From assembly GCF_021347895.1 (NCBI RefSeq), contig NC_067113.1:5252251-5316250 (forward strand): DNA of 64,000 bases, in the 5' to 3' direction. Origin of the DNA: Acanthochromis polyacanthus (taxonomy: Eukaryota; Chordata; Actinopteri; Pomacentridae). Below the pieces are notes generated by a model. That model searched no databases. It saw nothing but the letters and a program-made list of their open reading frames with translations, and had not been told where the DNA came from. Position numbers and translations under genes: made by a program. Positions 1-11,399 of this stretch are shown here, piece by piece. Within the stretch, counting starts at the first letter, position 1. Every line of letters begins with the position of its first letter.

Positions 1-1711
1 ACCTTGAACTGCATCCAACTACAGCATTCAAACATCCTCTTCTTCTGAATACAGTCGAATAACCAGACACTGGGGTTCACTTAAAATTCTTAAAAATACC
101 TTTTAGCAATGTGGCTCAGACTCCACCCAAGAAATTTAAAACTCATCAGCCTGGAGACTTAGTTCCAGGAATGGTGCACAATAAGTTTCTCATTTTAATA
201 CAGTTCCCAATATGTGTTCCAGTAAGAAGTTGCACCGAGGGGTGCTGCCCAGAAACAAATGGGTTACTATAGGCAGGTCATTCAACTGTGAAATTAGTAA
301 AACGCTGGAGGTGCCTCTAATACAAAGTGTGAATAAAATTACCCCGAGGTTCACTTGACTTGTGCAATTCCCCAGCCTTCCACACTGTGTCTTTCGTTCT
401 GTCTTTGAGGAAAATGAACCGCTGCATAAATATGCTCTGCAAGGAGCTTTGGTAAATGCTTATAATACGACACATAGACTCACAGTTTAGAAAGGGGTGC
501 AAAGAATGAAGTTGCAAATGAGTCTAACCTTCTAACTCGTATTTTACAAGAAGAAATTTATGTTTCAACCATTGTACAAAACAGTACAGAGTTGTTGTTT
601 GTTTTTAAAACTTCAAGCTAAAATAAGACCGGCCCTTAAGACAAACACATAGAAATGCAAACATTTATTTATCAGCATGGACAAATAAAGTCATGTTGTA
701 TAAACCATCCATGCAAAAACAGTAATATTAGTTATGTCATGTCTCTGATCTGATGTTATTTAAAATATATGTGTGTGTAAACATTACATCTTTTGGGTTG
801 CTAGAGGACTTTCAATGTGAAGTTTTATTACTGTATCAGAGCCAAAGACATTTCATTTTTATTAGGAATAGTGAAAAAAGTAAAAAAAAAAAAAAAAACA
901 ATAGTCAGAGAACAAATACAAATAATCAGAGGACAAATAAATTCAGCAAAGTAGTTGTGGTTGAATGTAATTAACACGTTATTGGATTGTTTATTAAAAA
1001 CAAATTGAGCAACGGTACAGTATGCTGTGACTGTTGGAATTAGTGCTTTGAAAATACACATTACACAAAATGTATCAAAATAGCAGGCAAAATGGAGGAA
1101 CTGTTGAGGATGATAACATAAGTTCAAACTTTACTCCTCACAAAGTTTTTTTGCATTCACAATAAACAGCATCAGTAACTGATGCCAATCAGAAAAAAAA
1201 AAGCCAGCAACACTGGTGATCCAAAGCCGTTTGGTCAGAATCCATGTCACATGGAAGCAAATACTCTGAACAGTTGTTCCCCAGTGCTGAAGCAAAGAAG
1301 GAAAACAGCTACATGTTTTACTTACCTATGATGGATTATACCTGTAAAGTGAGGAGAAGTAAAGGCTGCTTCTATAGTGTTTGTTTTTTATTATTATTAA
1401 ATAAAGGCTTGTTTTAACATGTAGCTGAGTATTTAAGACTGAACTTACTGCATCGTCTTCATTAGATTATATGTGAAAGTAGCTTAACACGGATCAAAAT
1501 GTAACCAAGTAGATGAGATCAAGTAATTAGCAGATGGAAGCAATGTTTCTGCTAAAAGTGAGAGAAATAAATTTTTATCAGGAATGAGTTCATAAAAGTA
1601 ACAATATCACTGACATTAAATATGGTGGATACCGGATCCAATAATCGGTAAGGCCGAGGCACATTGTCAGAGGTTTCTACCGCCAAGCCAAAAACAGTCA
1701 TTAGAATTAGA
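1..1711. other. No gene recognised
   Basis: I see no convincing coding region, RNA gene or element end here. The open frames are short and AT-rich, without recognisable domains. An A-run of 17 lies at 882-898. This is probably intergenic or intronic DNA. Confidence 0.6.
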
Positions 1712-1719
1712 CTTTAAGA

Positions 1720-2245
1720 CAGGGGTCACCAACTATATTTGCCAGAGGGCCAGAATTTTACCGGACAGTCACTTTGGGGGCTGGACCCTCAAACAAAAAT
1801 TAAATAAAAATCGAATTTTGGCATAACATTATTATTTGATGTTTATTTTTTATATTTTTTCCATTTCATTACAAAACTGAAGGCATTTTTAGCCTTAATG
1901 AGTCAGGCTCCTATCACCTGCACCACAGTCAACCACTAGGAGTGATAGAGATATTTTGCCTCATCTCAAGTCAACTTTATTCACAGAGCACTTGAAAAAG
2001 AAACAATGCAGAAGTGACAGGAAAAGGCCTCTTAACACGGGTAAAATGGCACTCTCTAAGGCCAGGAAACGAAAAGTTGATGTGGAAAACAGATCCTTTA
2101 ATAATGACTGGACTGACTGCTTTAATAGTGTGGACCACATGATATTTTCTCTTTGATCCTTACAATTTTGGAATCCAGTTGCGGGCCGGATTGGACGGTT
2201 CGGCGGGCCGGATTCGGCCCGCGGGCCGCCAGTTGATGATCACTG
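1720..2245 (+). mobile_element. Non-autonomous hAT-type DNA transposon
   Basis: The 526-bp element starts CAGGGGTCACCAACT and ends AGTTGATGATCACTG. The reverse complement of the end, CAGTGATCATCAACT, matches the start at 12 of 15 positions. It is flanked by a perfect 8-bp duplication CTTTAAGA at 1712-1719 and 2246-2253. CAG-type ends with 8-bp duplications are the hallmark of hAT elements. The right end is GC-rich (GGCCCGCGGGCCG). Inside is a stub of a transposase start (2046-2156), so this is an internally deleted copy of an autonomous element. Confidence 0.88.
2046..2156 (+). pseudogene. hAT transposase N-terminal stub
   Basis: The frame from the ATG at 2046 reads MALSKARKRKVDVENRSF and continues NNDWTDCF. 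This resembles the N-terminus of hAT-derived proteins of the GTF2IRD2/ZBED group, where a lysine-rich start precedes a BED-like zinc finger. The similarity stops after about 27 residues and the frame closes at 2154-2156. The BED finger, RNase H-like core and dimerisation domain are all absent. It is a remnant inside the 526-bp element and cannot encode a functional transposase. The family call is from memory of the motif. Confidence 0.6.
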
Positions 2246-2708
2246 CTTTAAGAATATTCAATTGTTTGACAGCATTTTACATCAGATGTCACTCTGAAAA
2301 GGCAGACTATCGCCTTCACTACAGTGATTTAGATTTTATCTCCCTGATAGAAGATATTTCATTTCCTGTGTTCAGAATTCGTCCTAGAACGGACGCATGT
2401 GGATGACATCACGGAGCAAGATGGCGGATAACACTGACTATGAGCTGTTAGCAAAATAAGGAAAAAGAAAGTAAACTGGATTACGATATTGTATTACGGG
2501 AAACATAACAAAGAAAGATGAGTGTAAAACAAAAGAAAATTAAGGAGGATGTGGAGGAAATAAGAAAGATGCTGAGACAACTGGCTGAAGACATGAGGCC
2601 AGTGGCCAAACAGCAGGACACGCTTATGAAAATGATGGACGAAATAACAGACCTGAAGATCACTGTTAAAGAGAAGGATAAGAAAATCAATGATTTAGAA
2701 CTAAGAAT

Positions 2709-3347
2709 GAATGAATGAATATATTTTATTTAAGTGTCATTCACCCATATAAGTGCCCAGCCCATATGGGCTTATATGACACTGGTCATCAAACAGAGAA
2801 GATGGCATACAGTTAAATGAATCACTATAAACATCAGGTTGTATACATGGTTTTCAGTCTCAAAATCCATGCCTTCTCTATATAGCTTGCAACGGAAAAT
2901 ATTTCGTTTTCAAATAACCATTTTAACATTTCTCCCTCGGACATCCAAAACAGATCAGGATTAACATTCTGGATTTTTGCAAACAAAACCGTTCTCAAAT
3001 TCATATACAAAGGACAGAAACATAAAATGAAATTCATCTTCAACCAAAGACATATCACACACAATACATAGTCTTTTATCCTCAGGAATCCCTTTGTAAC
3101 GACCAATCTCAATCTGTAGAGGCAGCACTCCAGCTCGGAGTTGAGCACACAGAGACCTCTGTCCTCTTTTTAAATAACAATTTACATAAGGCTCTACAGA
3201 AAAACAGTCCTTCAACTGAATGTACGTTCGTAATTTTGGTTTACGAAACAAATCCAAGTGCCACTTTTCTTTATAGATCTCAAACAATATCTTTCTCTGG
3301 TCTCGTAATTTACACTGCAAATTATTTTGAAACAAGGACTGCAAATT
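2709..3347 (-). mobile_element. 5'-truncated LINE fragment in ORF1 of another LINE
   Basis: The fragment lies in reverse orientation. On the minus strand it ends in an (ATTC)n tail, seen as GAATGAATGAAT at 2705-2720. A perfect 8-bp duplication CTAAGAAT flanks it at 2701-2708 and 3348-3355. It carries only the extreme C-terminus of an ORF2 protein plus 3' UTR. This is a typical outcome of target-primed reverse transcription that stopped early. Confidence 0.85.
2834..3344 (-). pseudogene. LINE ORF2 C-terminal domain, frameshifted
   Basis: On the minus strand the reading begins with RKPKLRTYIQLKDCF and runs to QRSLCAQLRAGVLPLQIEIG, then LCIVCDMSLVEDEFHF. The latter is the Cys-Cys-His knuckle typical of the end of Jockey-group LINE ORF2 proteins. 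A frameshift near 3000 moves the frame to NLRTVLFAKIQNVNPDLFW and ends in VASYIEKAW. Reverse transcriptase and endonuclease are absent because of 5' truncation. It differs from the host LINE, so it comes from another family or subfamily. Confidence 0.7.
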
Positions 3348-3906
3348 CTAAGAATTGAGGAACTGGAACAACATACGAGGAAAGACGAGGTGATTATAAC
3401 TGGACTCAAAACTACACATCGGACATATGCCAGAGCCGCAGCCAACCGTAGCAACGAAGGTGAGGAAGATGCACCGGCGGAAGAGCAGGAGTCACTTGAA
3501 AAACAAGTGACAAAGTTCTTTAAAAGTAAGGACATGGTTATTCAAAGTGATGGGATTTCGGCATGTTATTCTCTCCCTGGGAGACCCAGAACCATATCAG
3601 TCATCGTGGTTCACAAGGTGGAATTACTACGGCAGGCTAAAAGGCTGAGAGGAACTGGGATTTATTTGAACGAACATCTGACAAAGAAGAATGCAGAAAT
3701 CGCCAGACAGGCTCGCATTTTGAGAAAAGAAAGCAAGATACAGGCTACATGGACACGGAACTGCAGGGTCATGATTCGATTGAATGGAACACCCGAGCAA
3801 GCCAAAGTGGTCATGATACCAGAGCTTAAAGATCTGGAACAATACAAATAATGGTATGTGTACGACGGAAGGACTAACGATGAAAATGGACATGCATTAA
3901 AATGCA

Positions 3907-6650
3907 ATGGATACGGTTTATGAAAGTAACCGGAGGAAGACGGTGACGCTAACAGGTCAGGAGGACACGTGTCTGGCAGGAAAGGCTGTAAGTCAGTCAT
4001 TCTTAAGTTCAGAACTAACAAACTATAAACGTTATGATTTTGAACATGATGTCGACCCAGACAACCATCTGTTCAACTCAATTAATATCACTTGTGACTA
4101 CTACACAGAGGAACAATTCAGAGAAAAATATTATAGTCACATGCGTATATAGGTCACCTGGATCCAATGTAGAAGCATTCAATGACTGTTTGAAGAGTTA
4201 CTGAATAAGGTAAAGGAACAGAAAGAGTTCATTGTCTGTGGTGATTTTAACATTGATTTGTTGAGCTCACCCGGAAATAGATTAACAAGAGAATTCTTGG
4301 ATGTGGTATATAGTAGGGGGCTGTACCCAGTAATCTCTAAACCCAGTAGATTTACTACTAATACGGCAACTTTAATTGATCACATCTATATTAATACAGT
4401 TGAAAATATGAAGAGTGGACTGATAATTAATGATATAAGTGATCATTTACCTGTGTTTCTTACTTATGAATGTCACATGAGTAGAGAAAAGCAGAAGATA
4501 ATATATAAATATGTAAGGAAGAGAACGGAGGAAGCAAGAGAGAAGTTTAGGATTGATTTAACTAAAGTTGACTGGAACGAGGTGTATGTGGGAGAGGTAA
4601 ATGCTGCATATGAGGTTTTTCTTGATAAATATTTATCGCTGTATGACATACATTGCCCGAAGATTCTATGGAAAGAAAAGGATAGCAACAAGGGAAAGCC
4701 TTGGATTACAAAGGGACTAGAAAATGCTTGTAAAAAGAAAAACAAACTTTATAGAGATTTTATAAAATCAAGAGCAAAGGCTGCTGAAACAAGATACAAG
4801 ACCTATAAAAACAAATTGGGAACAATACTTAGACAAGTAAAGAAGGATTACTACAATAATTTATTAGAAAAAAATAAAAGCAATATTAAAGAATCCTGGA
4901 AGATTTTGAATAAGATAATTGGAAGAACATCAGGGCCGATAAAACCACCAAGTCATATTATAAATGAAAACAATATGATTGTAAAAGATAAGACTGAAGT
5001 GGCAAATGAATTTAACTCTTTTTTTGTAACTGTGGGACCCAATCTGGCAAAAACTATAAAAGAAAACAAAAAAGGAGATGCACAAATGGAATGGAGAGGA
5101 GAGAATAAATTGTTGCAATCTATGTTTGTTAGCGATGTTAGTGAAAATGAAATTATATCATTAGTAATGAAATTGAAAAATATGACATCAACAGATAGTG
5201 ATGGGCTTGACATGGTAATTGTGAAAAGGACTATAGATTGTGTTAGTAAACGGTTGTGTTATATTTTAAATCTTTCCTTCTAAACAGGAATTTTTCCCAA
5301 TAAAATGAAAGGTAATACCACTTTTTAAAGGTGGAGACAAACATAATCTTACAAATTACAGACCTGTGTCTTTATTGTCTCAATTCTCAAAAATATTTGA
5401 AAAATGTTTGTTGAAAAATTAGACAAATTTATTGAGAAGAATATGCTACTGAGTGAGAGTCAGTATGGCTTTCGTTGTAACAGGTCAACTGCTTCAGCGG
5501 TAATGAATATAATAGAGGATATAGCAACAGCAATTGATAAAAAGAAATATACCATAGGGGTGTTTATTGACCTAAAGAAAGCATTTGATACAATAGACCA
5601 TTCCATATTATTGTCAAAGCTGGAAACGTTTGGTGTGAGAGGGATAGTATTAGATTGGATGAGGAGCTATTTGCAAGATAGAGAACAGTTTATGGAGATT
5701 GGTGGTAGGAAATCTGAACACAGGCAGATTGTCTGTGGAATCCCGCAGGGTTCTGTGTTGGGACCAAAATGGTTTATTCTTTATGTTAATGATATATGTG
5801 AGGTGTCAAAGTTATTGAAATTTGTTTTAGTTGCTGATGACACCAATTTATATATTTCTGGATATGATATAAAAGCTTTGATAAATATCGTTGAACAGTA
5901 ATTGGTGAAAATCAAGACATGGTTTGAAGACAATAAATTATCATTAAACGTAAAAAAGACAAAATTTATGATTTTTGGTAATAGGAAAAAAAAGGAAGAA
6001 AATGTTGTATTATCCATAGATGGAATTAAAATAGAAAGGGTCAATGAACTCCACTTTTTGGGAGTAATATTAGATGATGGTCTAACTTGGAAAGCCCACA
6101 TTGCACATGTAAGGAAAAAATGTCAAAAAGTATTTTTATTTTAAATAAGTTAAAGCACATATTAGATTTTAGGACAATGAGGACACTGTATTGTGCACTT
6201 ATATTGCCCTATATCAGTTATTGTGTGGAAGTTTGGGGAAACACTTATAAAAGTAACACAAAACCACTGTACCTTCTACAGAAGAGAGCCATCAGGATTA
6301 TTCATAGAGCAGGTTATCGGGAGCACACAAATACGCTCTTTTTTGATTCTAGATTACTGAAGTGGCAGGAATTACTTCAGTTACGTACATTATTAGTTAT
6401 GTTCAAAGTTAAAAACAAAGTTCTACCAATAGCAATACAAAACTTATTTGTCTGTACTTCAGAGGAGATTGAGCAGAGAAGGAAAGGTCACTTTAAACAG
6501 CCATATGCACGGACTACATTAAAATGAATGTGTGTGTCAGTAGTGGGTGTGAAACTTTGGAACTCTCTTTATGATGAATTTAAGGATTGTACAAATATAG
6601 TTTCTCTGAAGAAAGCTTTTAAAGATAGAACAATGAGATTATATGCTAGA
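3907..6650 (+). pseudogene. LINE ORF2 (partial endonuclease, reverse transcriptase), decayed
   Basis: The start MDTVYESNRRKTVTLTG is followed by TEEQFREK and then directly by the C-terminal endonuclease part (frameshifted near 4150, then FIVCGDFNIDLLS and ISDHLPVFLTY). Most of the N-terminal endonuclease is missing. The reverse transcriptase follows: [17 protein letters not shown] near 5357, VFIDLKKAFDTIDHS near 5563, GIPQGSVLGP near 5740. The catalytic FADD box reads LVADDTNLY near 5830, with a valine before ADD. Frames break near 5281, 5901 and 6144. The C-terminal thumb/connection region continues to about 6650. Confidence 0.8.
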
Positions 6651-7090
6651 GCATAGGTGTCGTGTGATCTGTTGATTTTATTTTGTGTCTAAATTTGGAC
6701 TATTCGTTCAGGGCCGGTACCTATGATTAGAAAATGAAAAGATGTCCTGTACAGTTTTGTAAGCTGCACAGTTATATGTGTTGTGTTTGTTTTGTATTTC
6801 ATGGAAGGTTGTGGAAGGGTAATTTTGTTTATTTGTGTTTTCTTCTTCTTTTTGTGATCTTTGAATGTATTTTGTGTGGATTTTTTTTGAATATGTTTAC
6901 TTGCAGCGTAAGTCATCCAACAAGGCTATCTTTAGTTGATAAGGGGCAGGAAATATAAGATTTTCTTCAGCCTGCTCCCTTTCGAGTAGGGGTGTGTATC
7001 ACATAATATGTGTGTATGATTGGTTATCTGATGATCTTAAAATGTGCATTTCTGTGCTACACATCCTTGACGAAATAAATGAATTGAAAT

Positions 7091-7542
7091 TGTATTCTGC
7101 TTTAAAGTGAGGATATTCATAAAATGGATTTCATTATTTGAGTTTCACCAAAATGGCACAAGCCAGTCAGTAGGACAAAACTTGTACTCCGGAACTGGTT
7201 ACAGATAGGAGCCTGATCCATGTGTAGACATACATAACCTGGAAAACTAAGAACCTTTTAAACAATGATGTGCAATATGTAAAATTATATTCAATTCGAT
7301 GATGGTTTTATTAAACTTAAAGAATTTAAAGACTAGATATTATCAATAGCACTCTATTAATTGGAAATTAAAGCCTGCTTGTTCAAGTGTGGTGAAGACG
7401 CATGCCAGTGTTATGTGTGCAGACAGATTTCCTCTCACTCATGAAGTCAACACCTTTTATTTGTATGTAACCAAAATTAGGTTTCATCCTCTTCAAAGCA
7501 CGATTTGAAGAACTAAAGGTTATTAAAAATCGGATCATCACA

Positions 7543-7546
<4 letters not shown>
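7091..7546. other. No gene recognised between LINE and Tc1 element
   Basis: About 450 bp of AT-rich sequence without a coding signature or element ends. Confidence 0.5.
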
Positions 7547-7580
<34 letters not shown>

Positions 7581-7586
7581 CACACA
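7547..7586. repeat. TA/CA microsatellite
   Basis: A (TA)n tract passes into (CA)n immediately before the Tc1 end. Tc1 elements insert at TA, so this was probably the target tract. The matching TA tract at 11825-11872 lies beyond the other end. Confidence 0.9.
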
Positions 7587-7877
7587 CACTCGACAAAAAT
7601 ATAAACGCAACACTTTTGTTTTTGCTCCCATTTTTTATGAGATGAACTCAAAAATCTAAAACTTTTTCCACATACACAATATCACCATTTCTCTCAAATA
7701 TTGTTCACAAATCTGTCTAAATCTGTGATCGTGAGCACTTCTCCTTTGCTGAGATAATCCATCCCACCTCACCTCAGATGTGCCATATCAAGATGCTGAT
7801 TAGACACCATGATTAGTGCACAGGTGTGCCTTAGACTGCCCACAATAAAAGACCACTCTGAAAGGTACAGTTTTGTT

Positions 7878-8803
7878 TTATTGGGGGGTGGGGGTCCACT
7901 CCTCTTCAATGGCTGTGCGAAGTTGCTGGATGTTGGCGGGAACTGGTACACACTGTCGTATACGCCGATCCAGAGCATCCCAAGCATGCTCAATGGGTGA
8001 CATGTCCAGTGAGTGTGCTGGCCATGCAAAAACTGGGACGTTTTCAGCTTCCAAGAATTGTGTACAGATCCTTGCAACATGGGGCCGTGCATTATCCTGC
8101 TGCAACATGAGGTGATGTTCTTGGATGGATGACACAACAATGGGCCTCAGGATCTCGTCATGTATCTCTGTGCATTCAAAATGCTGTCAATAAAATGCAC
8201 CTGTGCTCTTCGTCCATAACAGACGCCTGCCCATACCATAACCCCACCGCCACCATGGGCCACTCCATCCACAACACTGGCATCAGAAAACTGCTCACCC
8301 ACACGACACCACACACGCTGTCTGCCATCTGCCCTGAACAGTGTAAACTGGGATTCATCATGAAGAGAAAACATCTCCAATGTGCCAGACGCCATCAAAT
8401 GTGAGCATTTGCCCACTCAAGTCGGTTGCGACGACGAACTGGAGTCAGGTCGAGACCCCGATGAGGATGACGAGCATGCAGATGAGCTTCCCTGAGATGG
8501 TTTCTGACAATTTGTGCAGAAATTCTTTGGTTATGCCATTGTTTCAGCAGCTGTCCAAGATCGTCTGAGACCAGCCACTCAGAGGTGAACATGCTGGATG
8601 TGGAGGTCCTGGGCTGGTGTGGTTACACGTGGTCTGCAGTTGTGAGGCTGGTTGGATGTACTGCCAAATTCTCTAAAAAGCCTTTGGAGACAGCTTATGG
8701 TAGAGAAATGAACATTTAATTCACGAGCAACAGCTCTGGTTGACATTCCTGCTGTCAGCATGCCAATTGCACGCTCCCTCAAATCTTGCCACATCTGTGG
8801 CAT
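7878..8803 (-). pseudogene. Tc1-type transposase, multiple frameshifts
   Basis: Four frame pieces on the minus strand make up one DD34E transposase. The N-terminal helix-turn-helix is MPQMWQDLRERAIGMLTAGM with STRAVARELNVHFSTIS (8579-8803). The next pieces carry RNHLREAHLHARHPHRGL (8395-8592) and the first catalytic Asp in LHDESQFTLF with GGGGVMVWAG (8147-8416). The last holds the second Asp in LQQDNARPHVA and the Glu in SPIEHAWDAL (7878-8135). All three catalytic residues survive, but at least three frameshifts separate the pieces, so no full-length enzyme can be made. Confidence 0.85.
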
Positions 8804-8929
8804 TGTGCTGTGTGATAAAACCGCACCTTTCAGAGTGGCCTTTTATTGTGGGCAGTCTAAGGCACACCTGTGCACTAATCATGGTGTCTAATCAGCATCT
8901 TGACATGGCACACCTGTGAGGTGGGATGG

Positions 8930-10853
8930 CTCTCCGAAGTTCTGAGAGAACAAAGAACTGGACTCAGGGCAGCAGATAGAAAATGGCATAAATCCCAAGA
9001 ACCTGCTGATTTGTCCTCATACAAACAGAAACTTGCTTCCTTTACTTCCTGCTTGCAGTCTGCAAAGAAAGCTTTTTATCAGAACAAGATCTGTGCAGCT
9101 TCTGATTCCAGAAAACTGTTTATGGGGTTCAACTTCTTGCTTTCTCATCCAGCTGCTCAGCCGTCCACTGAGCTGACTCCAGACATGTTTGCCTCCTTTT
9201 TCACTGAAAAGGTGGCTGCAATCAGCAACAAGTTCTCTGAGCCTGACCAGGCCAGTCAGCTCAAACCCACTACTGCTCCTTCACTCTGCTCTTTTGCTCC
9301 TCTGAACGAGGATGAGGTTTCCAGACTTCTTCTAAGCTCAAAACCTACAACATGCCCTCTCGATCCAATACCCACCAGCATCCTGCAGACCATCTTGCCC
9401 ACAATCAAGCCTGCAGTCATGCACATTGTCAATTCCTCCCTGGAAACTGGCATTTTTCCTGCTACTTTTAAACAAGCCCGCGTCACCTCACTGCTCAAAA
9501 AGCCTCATCTCAACCCAGCCCAGGTTGAAAACTACAGGCCAGTTTCACTTCTACCATTCCTGTCGAAAATACTGGAGCGCTCAGTATTTAACCAGGTCTC
9601 TGAACATCTGCGGAACAACAACCCACTTGACCCTTTTCAGTCAGGCTTCAGGTGCGACCACGCCACTGAGACTGCACTCCTATCAGTCACAGAATCTCTG
9701 CGGCTGGCGAGAGCTGCTGGTCAGTCCTCTGTCCTACTGCTGCTGGACTTGTCTGCTGCCTTTGACACCGTGAACCATCAAATCCTCCTCTCCACACTCT
9801 CTGAGCTCGGCATCTCAGGTTCTGTCCTGTTGTGGTTCAAGTCCTACCTCACAGGCAGATCCTTCAGAGTGTCATGGCGAGGGGAGGTGTCAAGGTCACA
9901 TGGCCTATCAACAGGGGTCCCTCAGGGGTCAGTGCTTGGTCCCTTACTCTCCTCTCTGTACACCACCTCACTTGGTGCAGTGATCCGCTCCCATGGCTCC
10001 TCCTACCACTGTTATGCTGACGACACTCAGCTTTTCCTCTCTTTTCCACCTGACGACACAACAGTTTCAGCTCGGATATCAGCATGTCTGGCTGATATCT
10101 CCACATGGATGAAGGAACATCACCTTCAGCTAAATCTGTCTAAGACTGAACTCAGGGTCTTTCCAGCTTGTCCATCTGTTCAGCCTCAGATCAGTGTCCA
10201 ACTTCACTCAAGCCTACTTGTGCCCACAAACTCAGCCAGAAACCTGGGTGTCATGATTGATGACCAGCTGACCTTTAAGGTTCACGTGGCCTCAGTTTCT
10301 CGATCTTGTTGTTATGCCCTCTACAACATCCGAAAGATCAGACCCTTCCTGACCCAACAGGCCACACAACTTCTGGTTCAGGCTCTTGTGATGTCATGCA
10401 TTGACTACTGCAACTCTCTTCTGGCAGGTCTCCCTGCATGTACAGTCAAACCTCTATAGATTATCCAGAATGCAGCAGAATGTCTGGTCTTCAACCAGCC
10501 CAAAAAAAGCTCATGTCACTCCCCTGTTCATCTCCCTTCACTGGCTTCCAGTTGCAGCCAGAATCAAATTCAAAACTCTCCTCCTGGCTTACAAAACATT
10601 TACAAGAACGGCCTCAGCCTATCTGGATTCCCTGATCCAGGTCTACTCCCCTTCACGTCCACTTCGCTCTGCATGTGAGAGATGCCTGATGCTTCCAGCC
10701 CAGCACGTCTCGAAATCTCTAGCCAGACTCTTCTCCTCTGTTGTTCCCAAATGGTGGAACAAACTACCAAACTCTGTGCGTTCTGCTGAGTCCCTTTCTA
10801 CTTTTAAGAGACAACTGAAGACTCAATTGTTCAGAGAACACCTAGGCACTTAA
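8930..10853 (+). pseudogene. L2 LINE ORF2, 5'-truncated reverse transcriptase
   Basis: The frame is open over about 510 codons (to 10459) and continues, frameshifted, to 10853. It starts with SEVLREQRTGLRAADRKW, the linker after the endonuclease, which is itself lost. The reverse transcriptase has [40 protein letters not shown] and an intact CYADDTQLFLSF near 10012. The C-terminal part (10460-10853) has PLFISLHWLPVAARIKF and WWNKLPNSVRSAESL, typical of L2. One frameshift separates the two. The apparent upstream start at 8900 lies in the Tc1 arm and is fortuitous. Confidence 0.88.
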
Positions 10854-11399
10854 CCCTTTACGCTTCAGTGCGTCGTAGGTGTACCGCCGGCGGTACACTT
10901 ACTAATTTGCATAGGAATTTCAAGAATGTCCGACGGCTGCAAACACGATTATACAAACACTATATGCCGATGGAAAGCTTAGATTCTCATGAATCCGCCG
11001 GTATAAACCACTTTCAGATGTGATTACCACAGCGAGTGAGAAAAACACATTTGTCCGACAAAAACAAATATTCATCCATCCATTCTCTATACACGGCTTC
11101 AACGCACACAGCACGACTCACATTTCCGGGTTCATTATTACACACAGAAAAAAAGATTCCACAAAAAACGGCCATAATCCAACCTTTTACATCCAGACAA
11201 CACAAGCCAGTAAACTATTTTGTCCAAAACATGTCCTGAAGTCGGTATAAAATCCACGAATCGGTCGTTTTCAAGGAAATGCACCTCGCGATGTGCGTCC
11301 AATATTCCCTGTATTTTTCGTCATTTTTTAAATTTAAAAATAGAATATTAGCGATTTTTTTGTACTGAAAACGGCTGGAATTGACTGAAGCTTAAAGGG
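10854..11399 (+). mobile_element. PiggyBac-type MITE, copy 1
   Basis: The 546-bp element is flanked by TTAA at 10850-10853 and 11400-11403. It starts CCCTTTACGCTTCAGT and ends ACTGAAGCTTAAAGGG, so the ends are inverted repeats (15/16). TTAA duplication with CCC...GGG ends is the piggyBac signature. Near the left end is a perfect 20-bp palindrome centred on CCGCCGGCGG at 10879-10898. No transposase is encoded; the small frames are not conserved as proteins. Related copies lie at 22337-22494, 24466-24988 and 57057-57570. Confidence 0.88.

Larger units (their letters stand above)
2518..3854 (+). pseudogene. LINE ORF1 (coiled coil plus FP25K-like domain), split by insertion
   Basis: The first part (2518-2708) encodes a lysine/glutamate-rich coiled coil beginning MSVKQKKIKEDVEEIRKML. 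The second (3355-3851) resumes with EELEQHTRKDEVIITGL and continues to GTGIYLNEHLTKKNAEIARQ and ATWTRNCRVMIRLNG. That C-terminal part resembles the Baculo_FP-like domain of many animal LINE ORF1 proteins, which are RNA-binding chaperones. The two parts are in frame if 2709-3347 and one copy of the CTAAGAAT duplication are removed, so ORF1 was open when the second LINE landed. It is now disrupted. Confidence 0.75.
2385..7090 (+). mobile_element. Two-ORF LINE (Jockey/L2-like group), decayed
   Basis: A non-LTR retrotransposon on the plus strand. The 5' end contains GGAGCAAGATGGCGGA near 2414, then ORF1 (2518 onward), ORF2 (3907 to about 6650) and a 3' UTR ending GAAATAAATGAATTGAAATTG near 7090. 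ORF1 is split by a reversed LINE fragment (2709-3347). ORF2 lacks most of the endonuclease N-terminus and has several stops and frameshifts. No clear target duplication was found, so the outer boundaries are approximate. The exact clade is not settled. Confidence 0.8.

Noticed and set aside
8900..10459. Complete host or LINE gene of 519 codons
   Set aside because: The start is in a Tc1 arm, the endonuclease is absent and the C-terminus is frameshifted away.
11020..11250. Protein encoded by the piggyBac-type MITE
   Set aside because: Similar short frames occur in copies 1 and 3 only because the DNA is conserved; no domain, and the other copies do not keep them.
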